From the NCBI RefSeq assembly GCF_015732185.1, contig NZ_WIQM01000016.1:124001-188000 (forward strand): a stretch of 64,000 bases of DNA. The letters run 5' to 3'. This stretch comes from Pectinatus haikarae. Lineage in GTDB: Bacteria > Bacillota > Negativicutes > Selenomonadales > Selenomonadaceae. Every line of letters starts with the position of its first letter. The stretch's first letter is position 1. Below are positions 26,190 through 35,455 of this stretch, in pieces. Both the position numbers and the translations under genes were made by a program. Below the pieces are notes generated by a model. It saw nothing but the letters and a program-made list of their open reading frames with translations. It had not been told where the DNA came from and made no database searches.

Positions 26190-27884
26190 TCATATTTTGA
26201 ATTTCCGGACAGCTTGCTGCAGGTCATCCGCCATTTTTGCCAAATGCTGGCTTGATGAAGCAATCTCTTCAATAGACGCTGATTGTTCCTGTGCAGCAGC
26301 TGAAATAGATTGAGTCTGCTCAGAGTTTTTTTGGCTTTCATTGTCTATTTCCTGTACAGCACTGACAATATTTTGGGTACTGCCTATCACTGCTTCAACG
26401 GCTTCTGATATTTCATATATCCGCCCGGTCATGTCGCGCACCATTGCCAATATTTTCTCAAAACTTTCTCCTGCCGTCGCTACAATTTTTGTGCCTGCAT
26501 CAACTTCACCTTTACTGTCATTCATAAAAGTCACAGCACTGTCAGTTTTTGTCTGCACATCATTGACAAGCTCTGTTATTTGCTTTGCCGCTTCTTGGGA
26601 TTCTTCCGCTAATTTACGAATTTCTTCTGCTACTACAGCAAATCCCCTGCCGGCTTCACCTGCTCTTGCCGCTTCTATTGCCGCATTTAAAGCCAATAAG
26701 TTCGTTTGCCCGGAAATCTTGGAAATGGCATCAACGATCTGTCCGATTTGTTCCGATTTTTCCTCCAATTCATTGACTACATTGGAGGTATCATTGGTTT
26801 TTTGTTCAATAATATTCATCTGACTTATCGCCTGCTTAACGGCATCTTCTCCGCTATTAGCAACGGATGCTGCTTTTTCAGCAGAACTGGAAACCGTTTC
26901 AGTGCTGGAAGCGACCTGGTTGATTGCATTGGAAATTTGTTGGACTGTTGTATTTGCATTGGTAGTTAATAGCAACTGCCTATCTGTACTCTGAGCAACT
27001 CCGGCAACAGCCCCTGCTACCTGATTTGAAGCTTGTGCAGACTGTTCAGTGCTTGCTGTCAGCTCTTCTGACGATGCTGCCAATGTTTCAGAAGAGTTTA
27101 GAATTTTTCTCAAAATATTGCCGATACTTTTTACCATAGTATTGACAGCACGGTAAATATCACCGATTTCGCTATTATCTCTTAAATTTTTTTCATCAAT
27201 TTTGAAACTGAAATCACCGTCGGCAACCATTTCCAATTTCTCTACAAGGCTTTTTAGCGGTTTAGCTATGCTTCGAGTGATAAAAAAACCAACTGATATT
27301 CCCAAACCAGTGACGATCAAGCTGGATATTATTAAGGAAATTATCACAGCTTCCCCATTCGTATATGCCTGATCAAAACTATTTCCCAGTTGTGTTTCAC
27401 GAAACTTCCTGTAAGCATCGGAACTTTCCTGAATACTTATATCAATTGGTTCCAGCTCATTTTGGATTATTGAGGAAACTTCGGCTTCGTTATTGGTGCG
27501 TTTAGCAGGAACAAGTCTGGTGTCGACGATTTTTTTATAATTGTCTTCCAGCGTCCGTAAATCTATAGCAAGCTGTTTTCCCTGCGAAGATATTGCCCGT
27601 TGTTCAAGATAGGTGAGTAAAGTATTGTTTTCTTTATAAATATTGTTATATTGCTCAAGATATGAATCCTGTCCGGTCAAAACAAATTTATATAACATAC
27701 TGGATTCATTTATGCTGTTCTGTCCGGCCTGATTAGTTTTTTCAAATAAAACAAGTTGATTGGACTGCATATATTTAGTGATGGAATTCATGCCGTTTAC
27801 AAGATAAATGCCTAAAATATTGGCTATGATCGTAATAATCACAATTGCAAAGTATCCCAGAAAAATTTTCTTCCAAAGCTTCAT
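26190..27884 (-). CDS. Methyl-accepting chemotaxis protein
   Basis: 564 residues. TM1 is about 7-30, then a periplasmic four-helix-bundle sensor (about 31-180), TM2 about 181-203, a HAMP linker starting [10 protein letters not shown], and a long cytoplasmic signalling coil. The CheA/CheW-binding tip is visible as [20 protein letters not shown] followed by [15 protein letters not shown]. No C-terminal CheR-docking pentapeptide is present. The ligand is unknown. It implies that the host is motile, or once was. Strong AAGGAGG ribosome site. No c-di-GMP aptamer is visible upstream. Confidence 0.94.
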   Translation of the reverse strand: MKLWKKIFLGYFAIVIITIIANILGIYLVNGMNSITKYMQSNQLVLFEKTNQAGQNSINESSMLYKFVLTGQDSYLEQYNNIYKENNTLLTYLEQRAISSQGKQLAIDLRTLEDNYKKIVDTRLVPAKRTNNEAEVSSIIQNELEPIDISIQESSDAYRKFRETQLGNSFDQAYTNGEAVIISLIISSLIVTGLGISVGFFITRSIAKPLKSLVEKLEMVADGDFSFKIDEKNLRDNSEIGDIYRAVNTMVKSIGNILRKILNSSETLAASSEELTASTEQSAQASNQVAGAVAGVAQSTDRQLLLTTNANTTVQQISNAINQVASSTETVSSSAEKAASVANSGEDAVKQAISQMNIIEQKTNDTSNVVNELEEKSEQIGQIVDAISKISGQTNLLALNAAIEAARAGEAGRGFAVVAEEIRKLAEESQEAAKQITELVNDVQTKTDSAVTFMNDSKGEVDAGTKIVATAGESFEKILAMVRDMTGRIYEISEAVEAVIGSTQNIVSAVQEIDNESQKNSEQTQSISAAAQEQSASIEEIASSSQHLAKMADDLQQAVRKFKI

Positions 27885-28321
27885 GGTTTTTCCTCCTTAA
27901 ATAGCACAAATAATAAGGTGTTTCTGTTTATCAACATATTGGATGCAAAGGTCGAGCACAATACAAATTTGATGTGCAGCTTACGCTGAGATTACTCAAC
28001 ATCGTGAGATATTTCTTCAACTATATACCTTGTCGGTCAAAATCTTCTGGTGAGTGCAACTAACATCGATCCTTCATATTCCTATACATTTATTTTTCTT
28101 ATTTTTTTCCATAGCACTACTCCTTTTTCTGTTTATTATTGCATGTTAATATCATTTTTTAGGCATTAACATGCCGCTCGATATTATTATATCCTTAAAA
28201 TAGTAATTCATGGTATAATATTTACATCAACTTATTGCATAATACTATCATTTTTATTACATATTATCTGAGTATACTATTAAGATATGACAAAAATAAA
28301 ATCTGATGGAGGAGCTCGTCA
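27885..28321. other. Divergent control region between chemoreceptor and AraC genes
   Basis: 437 nt without a substantial gene. A 12-codon minus-strand frame (28074-28112, product MEKNKKNKCIGI) has GGAG 8 nt before its ATG and lies in the chemoreceptor leader; it may be a leader peptide or a relic. The AraC side is AT-rich and holds GGAGGAG just before the AraC ATG. No riboswitch is recognised. Confidence 0.35.
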
Positions 28322-29257
28322 ATGCCTGGTTTTATAACTTTACCATCCACAAAGGATATAATTACGAAGCAACAAGAACTAGCCAGACTTATTAAGTATT
28401 TTTCTGGCAGTGACGGAGATCATGAAACTAAAATTTCATCTCTGCATCTTATTTGTGATTCAAATATTGCAGTGCCTATATGTCATATTCAAAAACCTTC
28501 TCTCTGTATAGTCGCTCAAGGAGAAAAAATAGTAATGCTGGGCTCAGAAAGTTACCGATATGGCATTTCTGACTATCTTGCGGTATCTGTTGGGGTACCA
28601 ATTACCGGAAGAGTGATCATGGCTTCACGTGAATGTCCCTATTTGGCAATCCGCCTGGACCTGGATCCCAATCTTATCTTGGATATTATAAAAGGATCCG
28701 ATCTTCTGCCAAATAAAATAAAAAGATCCGGCCGCAGTTTGTTTTTGAGAAAGATGCCGTTCAGCCTTCTCGATGCAGTAGTGAGACTTGTTCAGCTTCT
28801 GGACAGCCCCAAAGACATCTCTATACTTGCTCCGTTAATAATCCGTGAGATTCTCTATAGGATTCTCTGTGATGAACAAGAAGATGCTTTGAAATTAATT
28901 GCTCTGGCAGACAGCAATTTCTCTCGTATTGCGGCAGTAACCGAATATATTAAAAATAATTATGACAAGAACTTACGCATCGATGATATGGCTGTAATTG
29001 CAAATATGAGTTCTGCATCGTTGCATCGTCATTTTAAGGATGTAACTGCTATGACTCCATTACAGTATCAAAAACAAATCAGATTACAGGAGGCACGACG
29101 TTTATTGTTATCGGAATCATCTGAAGCCGCAACTGTCGCATATCAGGTTGGTTATGACAGTCCTTCACAATTCAGCAGAGAATATCTACGAATGTTTGGA
29201 TTACCCCCAATTGGCGATATTAAACGGCTTCGGCTAAACTTAGCACAGAACACATAA
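28322..29257 (+). CDS. AraC-family regulator with AraC_N domain
   Basis: 311 residues. The N-terminal AraC_N cupin-like region (PSLCIVAQGEKIVMLGSESYRYG in parts, then SVGVPITGRVI) belongs to the group often found next to oxidoreductase genes. The C-terminal double helix-turn-helix spans about 205-300 (DNLRIDDMAVIANMSSASLHRHFK-like, then PLQYQKQIRLQEARRLL and VGYDSPSQFSREYLRMFG). It has a strong GGAGGAG site 6 nt before the ATG. The target is unknown. Confidence 0.88.
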   Translation: MPGFITLPSTKDIITKQQELARLIKYFSGSDGDHETKISSLHLICDSNIAVPICHIQKPSLCIVAQGEKIVMLGSESYRYGISDYLAVSVGVPITGRVIMASRECPYLAIRLDLDPNLILDIIKGSDLLPNKIKRSGRSLFLRKMPFSLLDAVVRLVQLLDSPKDISILAPLIIREILYRILCDEQEDALKLIALADSNFSRIAAVTEYIKNNYDKNLRIDDMAVIANMSSASLHRHFKDVTAMTPLQYQKQIRLQEARRLLLSESSEAATVAYQVGYDSPSQFSREYLRMFGLPPIGDIKRLRLNLAQNT

Positions 29258-29504
29258 AAGATTTCTTTATACTTTTATGTACTGCCGAAAACAGTTTCTA
29301 CATCTTATTTTGAATATATTATTATTTGCTTAGTATAAATTATAATATATGGTTTTGATAACCTATGTGGCAATTAACATCGTTTGTAAACTCTTGTTTC
29401 AGTCAAATTGCAAAGATTGCTTACGATAATTTTATTTCATCTGTGCAACTTATATCAGGTAATTGTTTGCGAGAATTGTTATACTGGAAAAAGGAGTGAG
29501 GCAA

Positions 29505-29879
29505 ATGTCTGTGCAAACAATAGAGTTAATGGTAAAGTGGATAGAAAATAACATAACGGAAAAACCAAGTCTGCAAAGCATGTCATCATATATTGGTTAT
29601 TCACCATATTATTGCTCAACAAACTTTCGAAGGCACATGGGTATGACATATAAACAGTTTCTAGTCCAATGTAAATTAAAAGCTGCCGCTTATGATCTCT
29701 GTGTGACCAATGATAGAATAACTGATATTGCTTTTCGATATGGATACTTGTCATCTGAAGCGTTTGCAAGAGCTTTTTCACAGGCTTTTCAATGTTCACC
29801 ACGACAATATCGGAAAGCCTGCGGTAATTTTTCTGAGCTCACCCCAGCCATAAGGTATACTGCCTCCTCAAATTTATAA
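29505..29879 (+). CDS. AraC-type DNA-binding protein (HTH only)
   Basis: 124 residues from the ATG at MSVQTIELM, which has AAGGAG 9 nt upstream; a longer frame begins 14 codons earlier without a site. It is almost only the AraC helix-turn-helix pair: LQSMSSYIGYSPYYCSTNFRRHMGM, then IAFRYGYLSSEAFARAFSQAF (in parts). No ligand domain remains, like SoxS/MarA-size proteins, so its level rather than a ligand would set activity. Its stop abuts the methionine aminopeptidase gene (15 nt to that start), so the two are cotranscribed. Confidence 0.85.
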   Translation: MSVQTIELMVKWIENNITEKPSLQSMSSYIGYSPYYCSTNFRRHMGMTYKQFLVQCKLKAAAYDLCVTNDRITDIAFRYGYLSSEAFARAFSQAFQCSPRQYRKACGNFSELTPAIRYTASSNL

Positions 29880-29894
29880 ATGCGGAGAGATAAA

Positions 29895-30770
29895 ATGTCT
29901 GATAAGTTTGGAAGAAATAATTTATGTTGGTGTGGCAGCGGGCGAAAATATAAAAAATGCCACGCTTTTATTAATGAACAAATGGAAATTTATCGCTTAA
30001 AAGGATTTGAAGTACCAGACCAAAAATTACTAAAAACCAAGCAGCAAATAGAAGGTATCAGGGAAAGCGGCAGACGGAATATTGCTATACTTGATTTTAT
30101 TGAAAATTTTGTGGTCGATGGAGCAGCCACCGAAGAGCTTGATCGACTCATTTATGAAAAAACTAAAGAGCTCAGAGGAATTCCTGCAGATCTTCATTAC
30201 GAGGGATACCCCAAAAGCGTATGTATTTCAATTAATGATGTTGTATGTCATGGCATTCCTGCGAAACATATTCTCTTGAAAAATGGAGATATTGTGAATA
30301 TTGATGTATCTACAATTTACAATGGTTTTTTTTCAGATTCTTCACGTATGTTTTGCGTTGGTTCTGTTTCTCCCCAAAAACAAAAATTGGTTGATATCGC
30401 CAAAGAGTGCTTGGATATGGGTCTTGCACAAGTAAAACCTTGGGGCTTTCTCGGCGATGTTGGACAGGCAGTAAATAATCATGCTGAGAAAAATGGCTAT
30501 ACTGTGGTTCGGGAAATTGGAGGTCATGGCATTGGTCTAGAATTTCACGAAGAGCCTTGGGTTAGCCATGTGACAAAACAAGGTACAGGAATGCTCCTGG
30601 TTCCAGGACTGGTTTTTACCGTAGAACCTATGATAAATATGGGAATTTCTAAAATAGTAACAGATGCAAATGACAATTGGACTATTCGTACTGCCGACGG
30701 AAAGCCCTCTGCTCAATGGGAAAAAACAGTTTTAGTAACCGAAGCGGGTTATGAGGTGCTGGCATATTAA
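29895..30770 (+). CDS. map: Type I methionine aminopeptidase with SEC-C zinc motif
   Basis: 291 residues from the ATG MSDKFG, which has GGAG 7 nt upstream; the ATG five codons earlier overlaps the previous stop region and lacks one. The N-terminal SEC-C motif NNLCWCGSGRKYKKCH binds zinc and may dock at the ribosome. The pita-bread catalytic core follows with the dimetal ligands in NIDVS, FFSDSSRMF, GGHGIG and VFTVEPM. It removes initiator Met. It is probably an accessory copy since it sits behind an AraC regulator rather than in the ribosomal cluster. Confidence 0.92.
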   Translation: MSDKFGRNNLCWCGSGRKYKKCHAFINEQMEIYRLKGFEVPDQKLLKTKQQIEGIRESGRRNIAILDFIENFVVDGAATEELDRLIYEKTKELRGIPADLHYEGYPKSVCISINDVVCHGIPAKHILLKNGDIVNIDVSTIYNGFFSDSSRMFCVGSVSPQKQKLVDIAKECLDMGLAQVKPWGFLGDVGQAVNNHAEKNGYTVVREIGGHGIGLEFHEEPWVSHVTKQGTGMLLVPGLVFTVEPMINMGISKIVTDANDNWTIRTADGKPSAQWEKTVLVTEAGYEVLAY

Positions 30771-30803
30771 GCAGCAAATAGATTTTCAAATTTTCTCCAG
30801 CAA

Positions 30804-31148
30804 TCAGAGAACTATTGCCCGAATCAAATTGAGGTACTCAGCAATTTCCTTATCTGTCATTTCAAAAAAATAAGATAATAAGACAATGTCTCGTTGATCA
30901 TCATCTAATTTTTCCAAAGCTGCTCCTAAAAAAAAATCATTTACCATGACCTCCATATTCATTACTTTAAAAATATAAGCTTCTTCATGCGGCGTAACAG
31001 AAAAATACTGACGTAATCTATAATCTTTATAAACATCTTCATAAAAACATTCCCTACTCTGATTTCTGCGCAATTTTTTCTCATAATTACGAACGTGATT
31101 CTTTAAGATTTTTTTGCAAAAACTATCAAATTGCTCTTGGCAGCCCAA
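30804..31148 (-). pseudogene. Truncated mobile-element sigma-70-like factor
   Basis: 114 residues matching the short sigma-like regulators of Tn916-type elements: QFDSFCKKILKNHVRNYEKKL, ALEKLDDDQRDIVLLSYFFEMTDKEIAEYL (in parts). The protein stops within the region 4 helix-turn-helix, after LNLIRAIVL, where relatives continue with the recognition helix and a basic tail of about 20 residues. The start is TTG with GGGGG 8 nt upstream. No other transposon gene is adjacent, so this is a relic. Confidence 0.6.
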
Positions 31149-31701
31149 TACAGTAGCCCCCTTTTTTCAAAAGAGACTCTGCTCACGCTGCCCATATTAA
31201 ATTTTTCCTTGCAAAGACTCCTTATAAATCCCTTTCATATAACTAAAACAATTCGAATTTCTTTTTTGGCAAACTTGATTAAATTTTTCAAAAAAAACAC
31301 CACACTAAATTCGTCACTCAATCCAACGAATTCAATGTGGGCAAATAATACTAAAGCATACTTTTAATAATTGTTAAATTTTTCCTAACAGCATTCTACT
31401 TAAATCGCCATCGCCTAAAATAAACTATCTAACAGAATTACTCATACTTATTGCGCCATTAGAAAATGAGTCAAATTAAAACTTTCTCCATCACCTATCC
31501 TTGAAAATAAGTCATCTAACTCATTACATCATATTTTGCGATATAGCAATCGCATCAGCCCATTATGATGATGAGTCCAAGCAGTAAGTGATAGTGCAGT
31601 CCTGTACTCTATCCCACAGCAACCTTTTTGGTTATGCTCCCTGTCAAAGAATCAGTCCGCGGATAGACCGTTACGACAAATGTTTTCATACAATTTTCTA
31701 C
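31149..31701. other. Gene-free stretch beside sigma relic
   Basis: 553 nt without a supported gene. The only clear structure is the leftward terminator near 31300-31340. The remainder is AT-rich, with stop codons in all frames, and may be decayed mobile-element DNA. Confidence 0.3.
31300..31340 (-). terminator. Leftward terminator
   Basis: CCACACT (31300-31306) and ATTCGT (31309-31314) pair with ACGAAT (31326-31331) and AATGTGG (31334-31340, one mismatch). Eight T follow on the minus strand. It may end the transcript of the MFS gene about 360 nt away. Confidence 0.55.
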
Positions 31702-32919
31702 CTATTTATTGTTTAGTTCCAGTTTCCTGCAATATATTCCGGCAGCGAAGACAATGCCAGACGCCAAGCAGTATACAAATAGCAGAGAAGTATGCTTCAT
31801 CAATACTCCGGCCATCGAAGAGCCCAGCAAGGTTCCCGTAACTACAAGCGTTGAAATGGTACCATTGATAATACCAATGTAACGTTCAGCGGTAAATCGT
31901 ATCAAGAATGCTTCGATCACGACTTGTAAGAAAGCGGCGACGATTCCGGCCATAAAACGTATGCTGCCTGTGAATAAAAACCAAATTGACAATGCCTCGC
32001 TAATGATGAGCAGCGCCAGTACACAAAATCCTGCACTTGTCGAGTTGGTTGCTTGAATTTTATGAATCATTCTGGCGGAAAGCACACCGCCGGCAAACAT
32101 ACCGATTCCATACAGTCCGTAAAGCCATTGGATGGCTTCTTTTTCTAAACCCAGCCGGTCCATAACAATATAGACTTCTAATGGCTGGATTAGTCCCAGA
32201 CCAAGCTCTAACAAGGTTAACCCCACCACCAAAGCCCGAAGGTTTTTATTGTTTAGTAGATAGGAATAGCTTTTTTTGAACTGGTGGCTCAGAGTAACTG
32301 CAGCGTAGGAGGTTCGTTGGCTGACCTTAGGTAAAGCTGTTTGCATGGCGGCCGAGCAAAGAAATAGGATGACTAATACAGTCAGTGAAGCATAAATGCC
32401 CAACCATGTAAAAATAAGTGTGCCGATAATCGGACCGATAATCACAAACAAAGAGGCTAAGGCTGCTGATATGCTGATCGCGGTAGTGACTTGTTGTTCG
32501 GGGATGTGCCGCTTAAACATAACGCTGGAAGAAGGCCAAGAAAATTGGGTAATCACAGCGGAGATAAATACGGCAGCAAATATTGTTTTTCCATAACCTG
32601 CCTGCATCGATAAAACAATGCCGGCAATTGAGACGGCGCTTAACAGATCGCCCATGATCATTGTCCGTTTTGGTTCCCATCGGTCGGCCAAGGCGCCGCC
32701 AATCAACGAAAATAAGAGTATCGGCAGATATTCTAATACGGTCAATAACGAAACGGCAACAGGATCATTCTCAGTGAGATCCATGACATAAAACAACAGG
32801 GCCATGTTGCGTATCCAAATACCTAGTTGCTGAATCAAGTCGGCGATAGTGACAATAATAAATACTTTATTGCGTAATAATGCGTGCAGCATATCACTAC
32901 TTCTTTCTATGTTTCTCAT
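31702..32919 (-). CDS. MFS drug efflux transporter
   Basis: 405 residues, 12 predicted helices, of the MFS_3 group (EntS/MefA-like exporters). The loop GGALADRWEPKRTMIMGDLLSA after helix 2 (in parts) carries the MFS motif A. Its ATG overlaps the stop of the acetyltransferase gene by 4 nt. The pair resembles Bacillus blt-bltD in content (drug exporter plus polyamine-type acetyltransferase). It is under a MerR-type promoter identical in operator to that of the RND operon, implying induction by the same drugs. Confidence 0.87.
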   Translation of the reverse strand: MRNIERSSDMLHALLRNKVFIIVTIADLIQQLGIWIRNMALLFYVMDLTENDPVAVSLLTVLEYLPILLFSLIGGALADRWEPKRTMIMGDLLSAVSIAGIVLSMQAGYGKTIFAAVFISAVITQFSWPSSSVMFKRHIPEQQVTTAISISAALASLFVIIGPIIGTLIFTWLGIYASLTVLVILFLCSAAMQTALPKVSQRTSYAAVTLSHQFKKSYSYLLNNKNLRALVVGLTLLELGLGLIQPLEVYIVMDRLGLEKEAIQWLYGLYGIGMFAGGVLSARMIHKIQATNSTSAGFCVLALLIISEALSIWFLFTGSIRFMAGIVAAFLQVVIEAFLIRFTAERYIGIINGTISTLVVTGTLLGSSMAGVLMKHTSLLFVYCLASGIVFAAGIYCRKLELNNK

Positions 32920-33404
32920 GCTCCCGGTTCGGCAGGATTCTTATTTGATGTAGATGTGATTGTCCTTACCATTACTTTTTCATTGTTAATATCCAATTCC
33001 CCATTAAAAACGAAGCCGAATTTTTGAAACAGATACAAGGCGTGTTGATTATCTTCGTAGACACTCAAAAATATCTTGTTGCAATGATATAAAGCGGTAA
33101 GATGCCGGATTAAGGCCTCTAACAATATGTTTCCCAACCTGTGCCCCTGATATTTTTCATCAATAAAGAACCGGTCTAACCATACTCGGCCGTCGGTTCC
33201 CTCTCTGGGGAAATATCCATACATGGCAAAACCCATTAAAATGCCATCCATATAGAGTCCAGCAGGTTTATAGTGGCTGCACGCCAATGCGTTTGTCAGA
33301 CATTGCCGGGTTGATTCAATATAAACTTTTTGCTTTGTGCTTACCTGTAATTGTAAAATACTGTTGGCAGTTTCTTTAGTTACTTCTTTAATTTCTATAT
33401 TCAT
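32916..33404 (-). CDS. GNAT acetyltransferase (BltD/PaiA-like)
   Basis: 162 residues from the ATG MNIEIKEVTKE, with AAGG upstream; the frame extends 36 codons further without support. The GNAT core shows WLDRFFIDEKYQGHRLGNILLEAL (in parts; the acetyl-CoA loop is the QGHRLG segment) and YEDNQHALYLFQKFGFVFNGE. It looks like a spermine/spermidine N-acetyltransferase. First gene of an operon with the MFS exporter, under a MerR-type promoter. Confidence 0.85.
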   Translation of the reverse strand: MNIEIKEVTKETANSILQLQVSTKQKVYIESTRQCLTNALACSHYKPAGLYMDGILMGFAMYGYFPREGTDGRVWLDRFFIDEKYQGHRLGNILLEALIRHLTALYHCNKIFLSVYEDNQHALYLFQKFGFVFNGELDINNEKVMVRTITSTSNKNPAEPGA

Positions 33405-33538
33405 ATTGGTTTCTTGCCTTTGTTTTAACCCATAGCTATTCACTTGCGTAAGACGCATGGCGTCTCGCCTCCACTTCCAAGGCGCTATTTTATAAATCAT
33501 GCTGCATAACACTCCATTGCTTTATATTGACATCATTC

Positions 33539-33569
33539 AGTGTAAACTATATTGTTAGAATATAGTCAA
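33539..33569 (-). promoter_or_regulatory. MerR-type promoter/operator of acetyltransferase-MFS operon
   Basis: Minus-strand TTGACT (33564-33569) and TACACT (33539-33544) are 19 bp apart, the hallmark of MerR-activated promoters. The spacer region is a near-perfect palindrome at 33546-33566, ACTATATT-N5-AATATAGT. The same palindrome occurs at 41045-41065. Confidence 0.8.
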
Positions 33570-33651
33570 TACATTGCTAATTAAGTAGTGGCAATTACGT
33601 AGTTACTCAAAATGATCTTGACAACGTTTATTTGAATCTAAATTTATAGAG

Positions 33652-33846
33652 CTACAAAATAAAGAGCATTTTCCCCAATGATGAATCACTGTAGAAAATG
33701 CTCTTTCCTATTGGACGGGATTTGCGTATAAAACCCTGGTGAATACCAATAAAGCCATTTCCCTTAGCGTACGGTAGTGTATCAATAACTGTGTAAATGG
33801 AATAACCATCCATGATTCTTGGGACACTAATATTGCTTTTACTCAT
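33652..33846 (-). other. Short unrecognised reading frame
   Basis: A 64-codon frame (starts MSKSNISVPRIMDG, ends GKMLFIL) without a visible ribosome site. I recognise no family. It ends inside a 13-bp inverted repeat (33661-33673 with 33694-33706) that could be its terminator. It may be the tail of a decayed gene. The rest of 33570-34042 holds a GC-rich TTGGGG/CCCCAA hairpin (33975-33992) and no gene. Confidence 0.25.
33661..33706. repeat. 13-bp inverted repeat
   Basis: AAAGAGCATTTTC (33661-33673) and GAAAATGCTCTTT (33694-33706) are perfect complements with a 20-nt loop. It could be a terminator for leftward transcripts from the stalk-domain gene, or the end of a vanished element. Confidence 0.6.
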
Positions 33847-34042
33847 GTGCAGGATAGGGCAACACAGAGGTGCAACCCGATCGACATATGGGTTTGGCGA
33901 GGCGGCGATGCTCGTGTGAGAGTGTCGCTTTTCCTTATCTTTGCCTTGGAAAACAGAAGTGATAAACCTCGGGGTTGGGGGCAGAGCCCCAAGGTCATAT
34001 ATTTTGACAATACCCAATTCTTCCTCATTAAAGCCAAACTTA

Positions 34043-34954
34043 TTATTTGATACTTTTAATGATTGTTGACAATGCTTTCTCATTGACGGCTTCGTCAAAG
34101 GATAAGGAGAAGCTTGCTCCGCCCTTTGTCCATGTAGCAAGATTGATACTGTCACTTTTACCTTTTACGGTAATTTCGGTATTTCCAACAGTAACAGTCT
34201 TGACTTTATCATAAACATTATAATCACCACTGATATCAGCATTTCCCTTGGCAGTACGATATATAATCTGGCTGTCACCTTTCAAGTAGAATATTTCAGC
34301 CAGGTTGTTATTTATCACAATAATATCTTTCATTTGATAACCATCCGGCAGGATTGTAGGTACTGCAAATGTAAATCCTATTGCTTTTCTCGCTTCATCC
34401 AAGGTACTGTAATTTACCAAAGGGTTAGGTATTTCGTCCCGTTTAGTCGAACCAGTTGATATGCTTATAATACTATCTTTTATACTGACACAATTCGGAT
34501 CAGTTACTAATATTTTAAAGAAATCAAGCGGTACATAGCTGGAACCTTTAATGATTGTCGGAGCCACTCCCAGTCTTTGCGGTGCTGTCATTCCGATAGC
34601 TTTACTGCTGTATGCAAAATAGTTCTCTTCCCCCAGGGTTAAGTCGGTTTGCATGATGCCATTATCCATGTGGATGGTTCGCTTTGTTCCATCCCACGTC
34701 ACGGTAAATCCAAGTGCTTCCGCTGTGATTCTGAGCGGAACCATGATTTGTTCTTTCATTTCAACAATTTTTAGTGTTCCAAGGTCAACATTCTTGCCAT
34801 TGATTTTAAGAGTATACTGCATTGCGGGAGATTTCAGCGTCATAGCAGTGTTATTCAGAGAAATAAGCGCCTTGGATGTCTCAGAAGCAAATGCAGGCAC
34901 TGCTGCAAACATCATAGTTATAGTACATAAGAAACCAACAAGTATTTTTTTCAT
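34043..34954 (-). CDS. Secreted copper-amine-oxidase-N (stalk) domain protein
   Basis: 303 residues. A signal peptide (MKKILVGF... cut after AFA near residue 23) precedes a Cu_amine_oxidN1-type domain with IMVPLRITAEALGFTVTWDG (about 71-90) and a second half repeat around SSYVPLDFF. The C-terminal 110 residues (from about LDEARKAIGF) resemble DUF4367, a beta-rich lipoprotein-like domain. Such stalk domains are common envelope modules in Negativicutes and clostridia, not oxidases. No transport or enzyme partner is adjacent; function unknown. Confidence 0.82.
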   Translation of the reverse strand: MKKILVGFLCTITMMFAAVPAFASETSKALISLNNTAMTLKSPAMQYTLKINGKNVDLGTLKIVEMKEQIMVPLRITAEALGFTVTWDGTKRTIHMDNGIMQTDLTLGEENYFAYSSKAIGMTAPQRLGVAPTIIKGSSYVPLDFFKILVTDPNCVSIKDSIISISTGSTKRDEIPNPLVNYSTLDEARKAIGFTFAVPTILPDGYQMKDIIVINNNLAEIFYLKGDSQIIYRTAKGNADISGDYNVYDKVKTVTVGNTEITVKGKSDSINLATWTKGGASFSLSFDEAVNEKALSTIIKSIK

Positions 34955-35455
34955 TGTTAAACCAATCCTCTCTTTGTATATATTATTTTGAAATTGAGCT
35001 TCTAACCTATATAACGGATATTTATTATATAAGTAATGTTTTTTTATTAGCGACTATTTTTTAGACAATCTTTTGCAGCTCCTGAGTTTGACATTTGAAG
35101 TCTGGAGTACAGGAAAATGCTATTCTTCTAGGAAAATTTGCTTAGCGTATAAAATCTGCATTTTGTTGGCGGGCCCCATATTATAGTAAGACCAATGACG
35201 ATATCCTTCAGATGCATTCTTTTTCGATAAGTCGCATATACCCAACTCCAACAGGAAGATTTTGCTTAGCCGCTACACCGAAAAACAGATTGTTATCACT
35301 AGCTGCATTATCCGGTTTCATACGGCATTGACAACCATAAATGTTATATTGGCAACAGTAAAGAACAGTTAATACCATAATCAATATAAGATGTTTTACT
35401 CGACTGGGCGTGGTCGTACTTTCTGAAATCCTGATATATTATTTGAACCCATTAA
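34955..35455. other. Gene-poor stretch upstream of stalk-domain gene
   Basis: 501 nt. It contains the stalk gene's promoter region and one short minus-strand frame of 56 codons at 35208-35378 (product includes CRMKPDNAASDNNLFFGVAA), which I do not recognise and which lacks a ribosome site; it may be a gene remnant. No terminator is evident directly after the RND gene. Confidence 0.3.

Noticed and set aside
33847-34155. Minus-strand frame overlapping the stalk-domain gene
   Set aside because: Its first hundred codons are an off-frame reading of the stalk gene's end and intergenic DNA, with no ribosome site.
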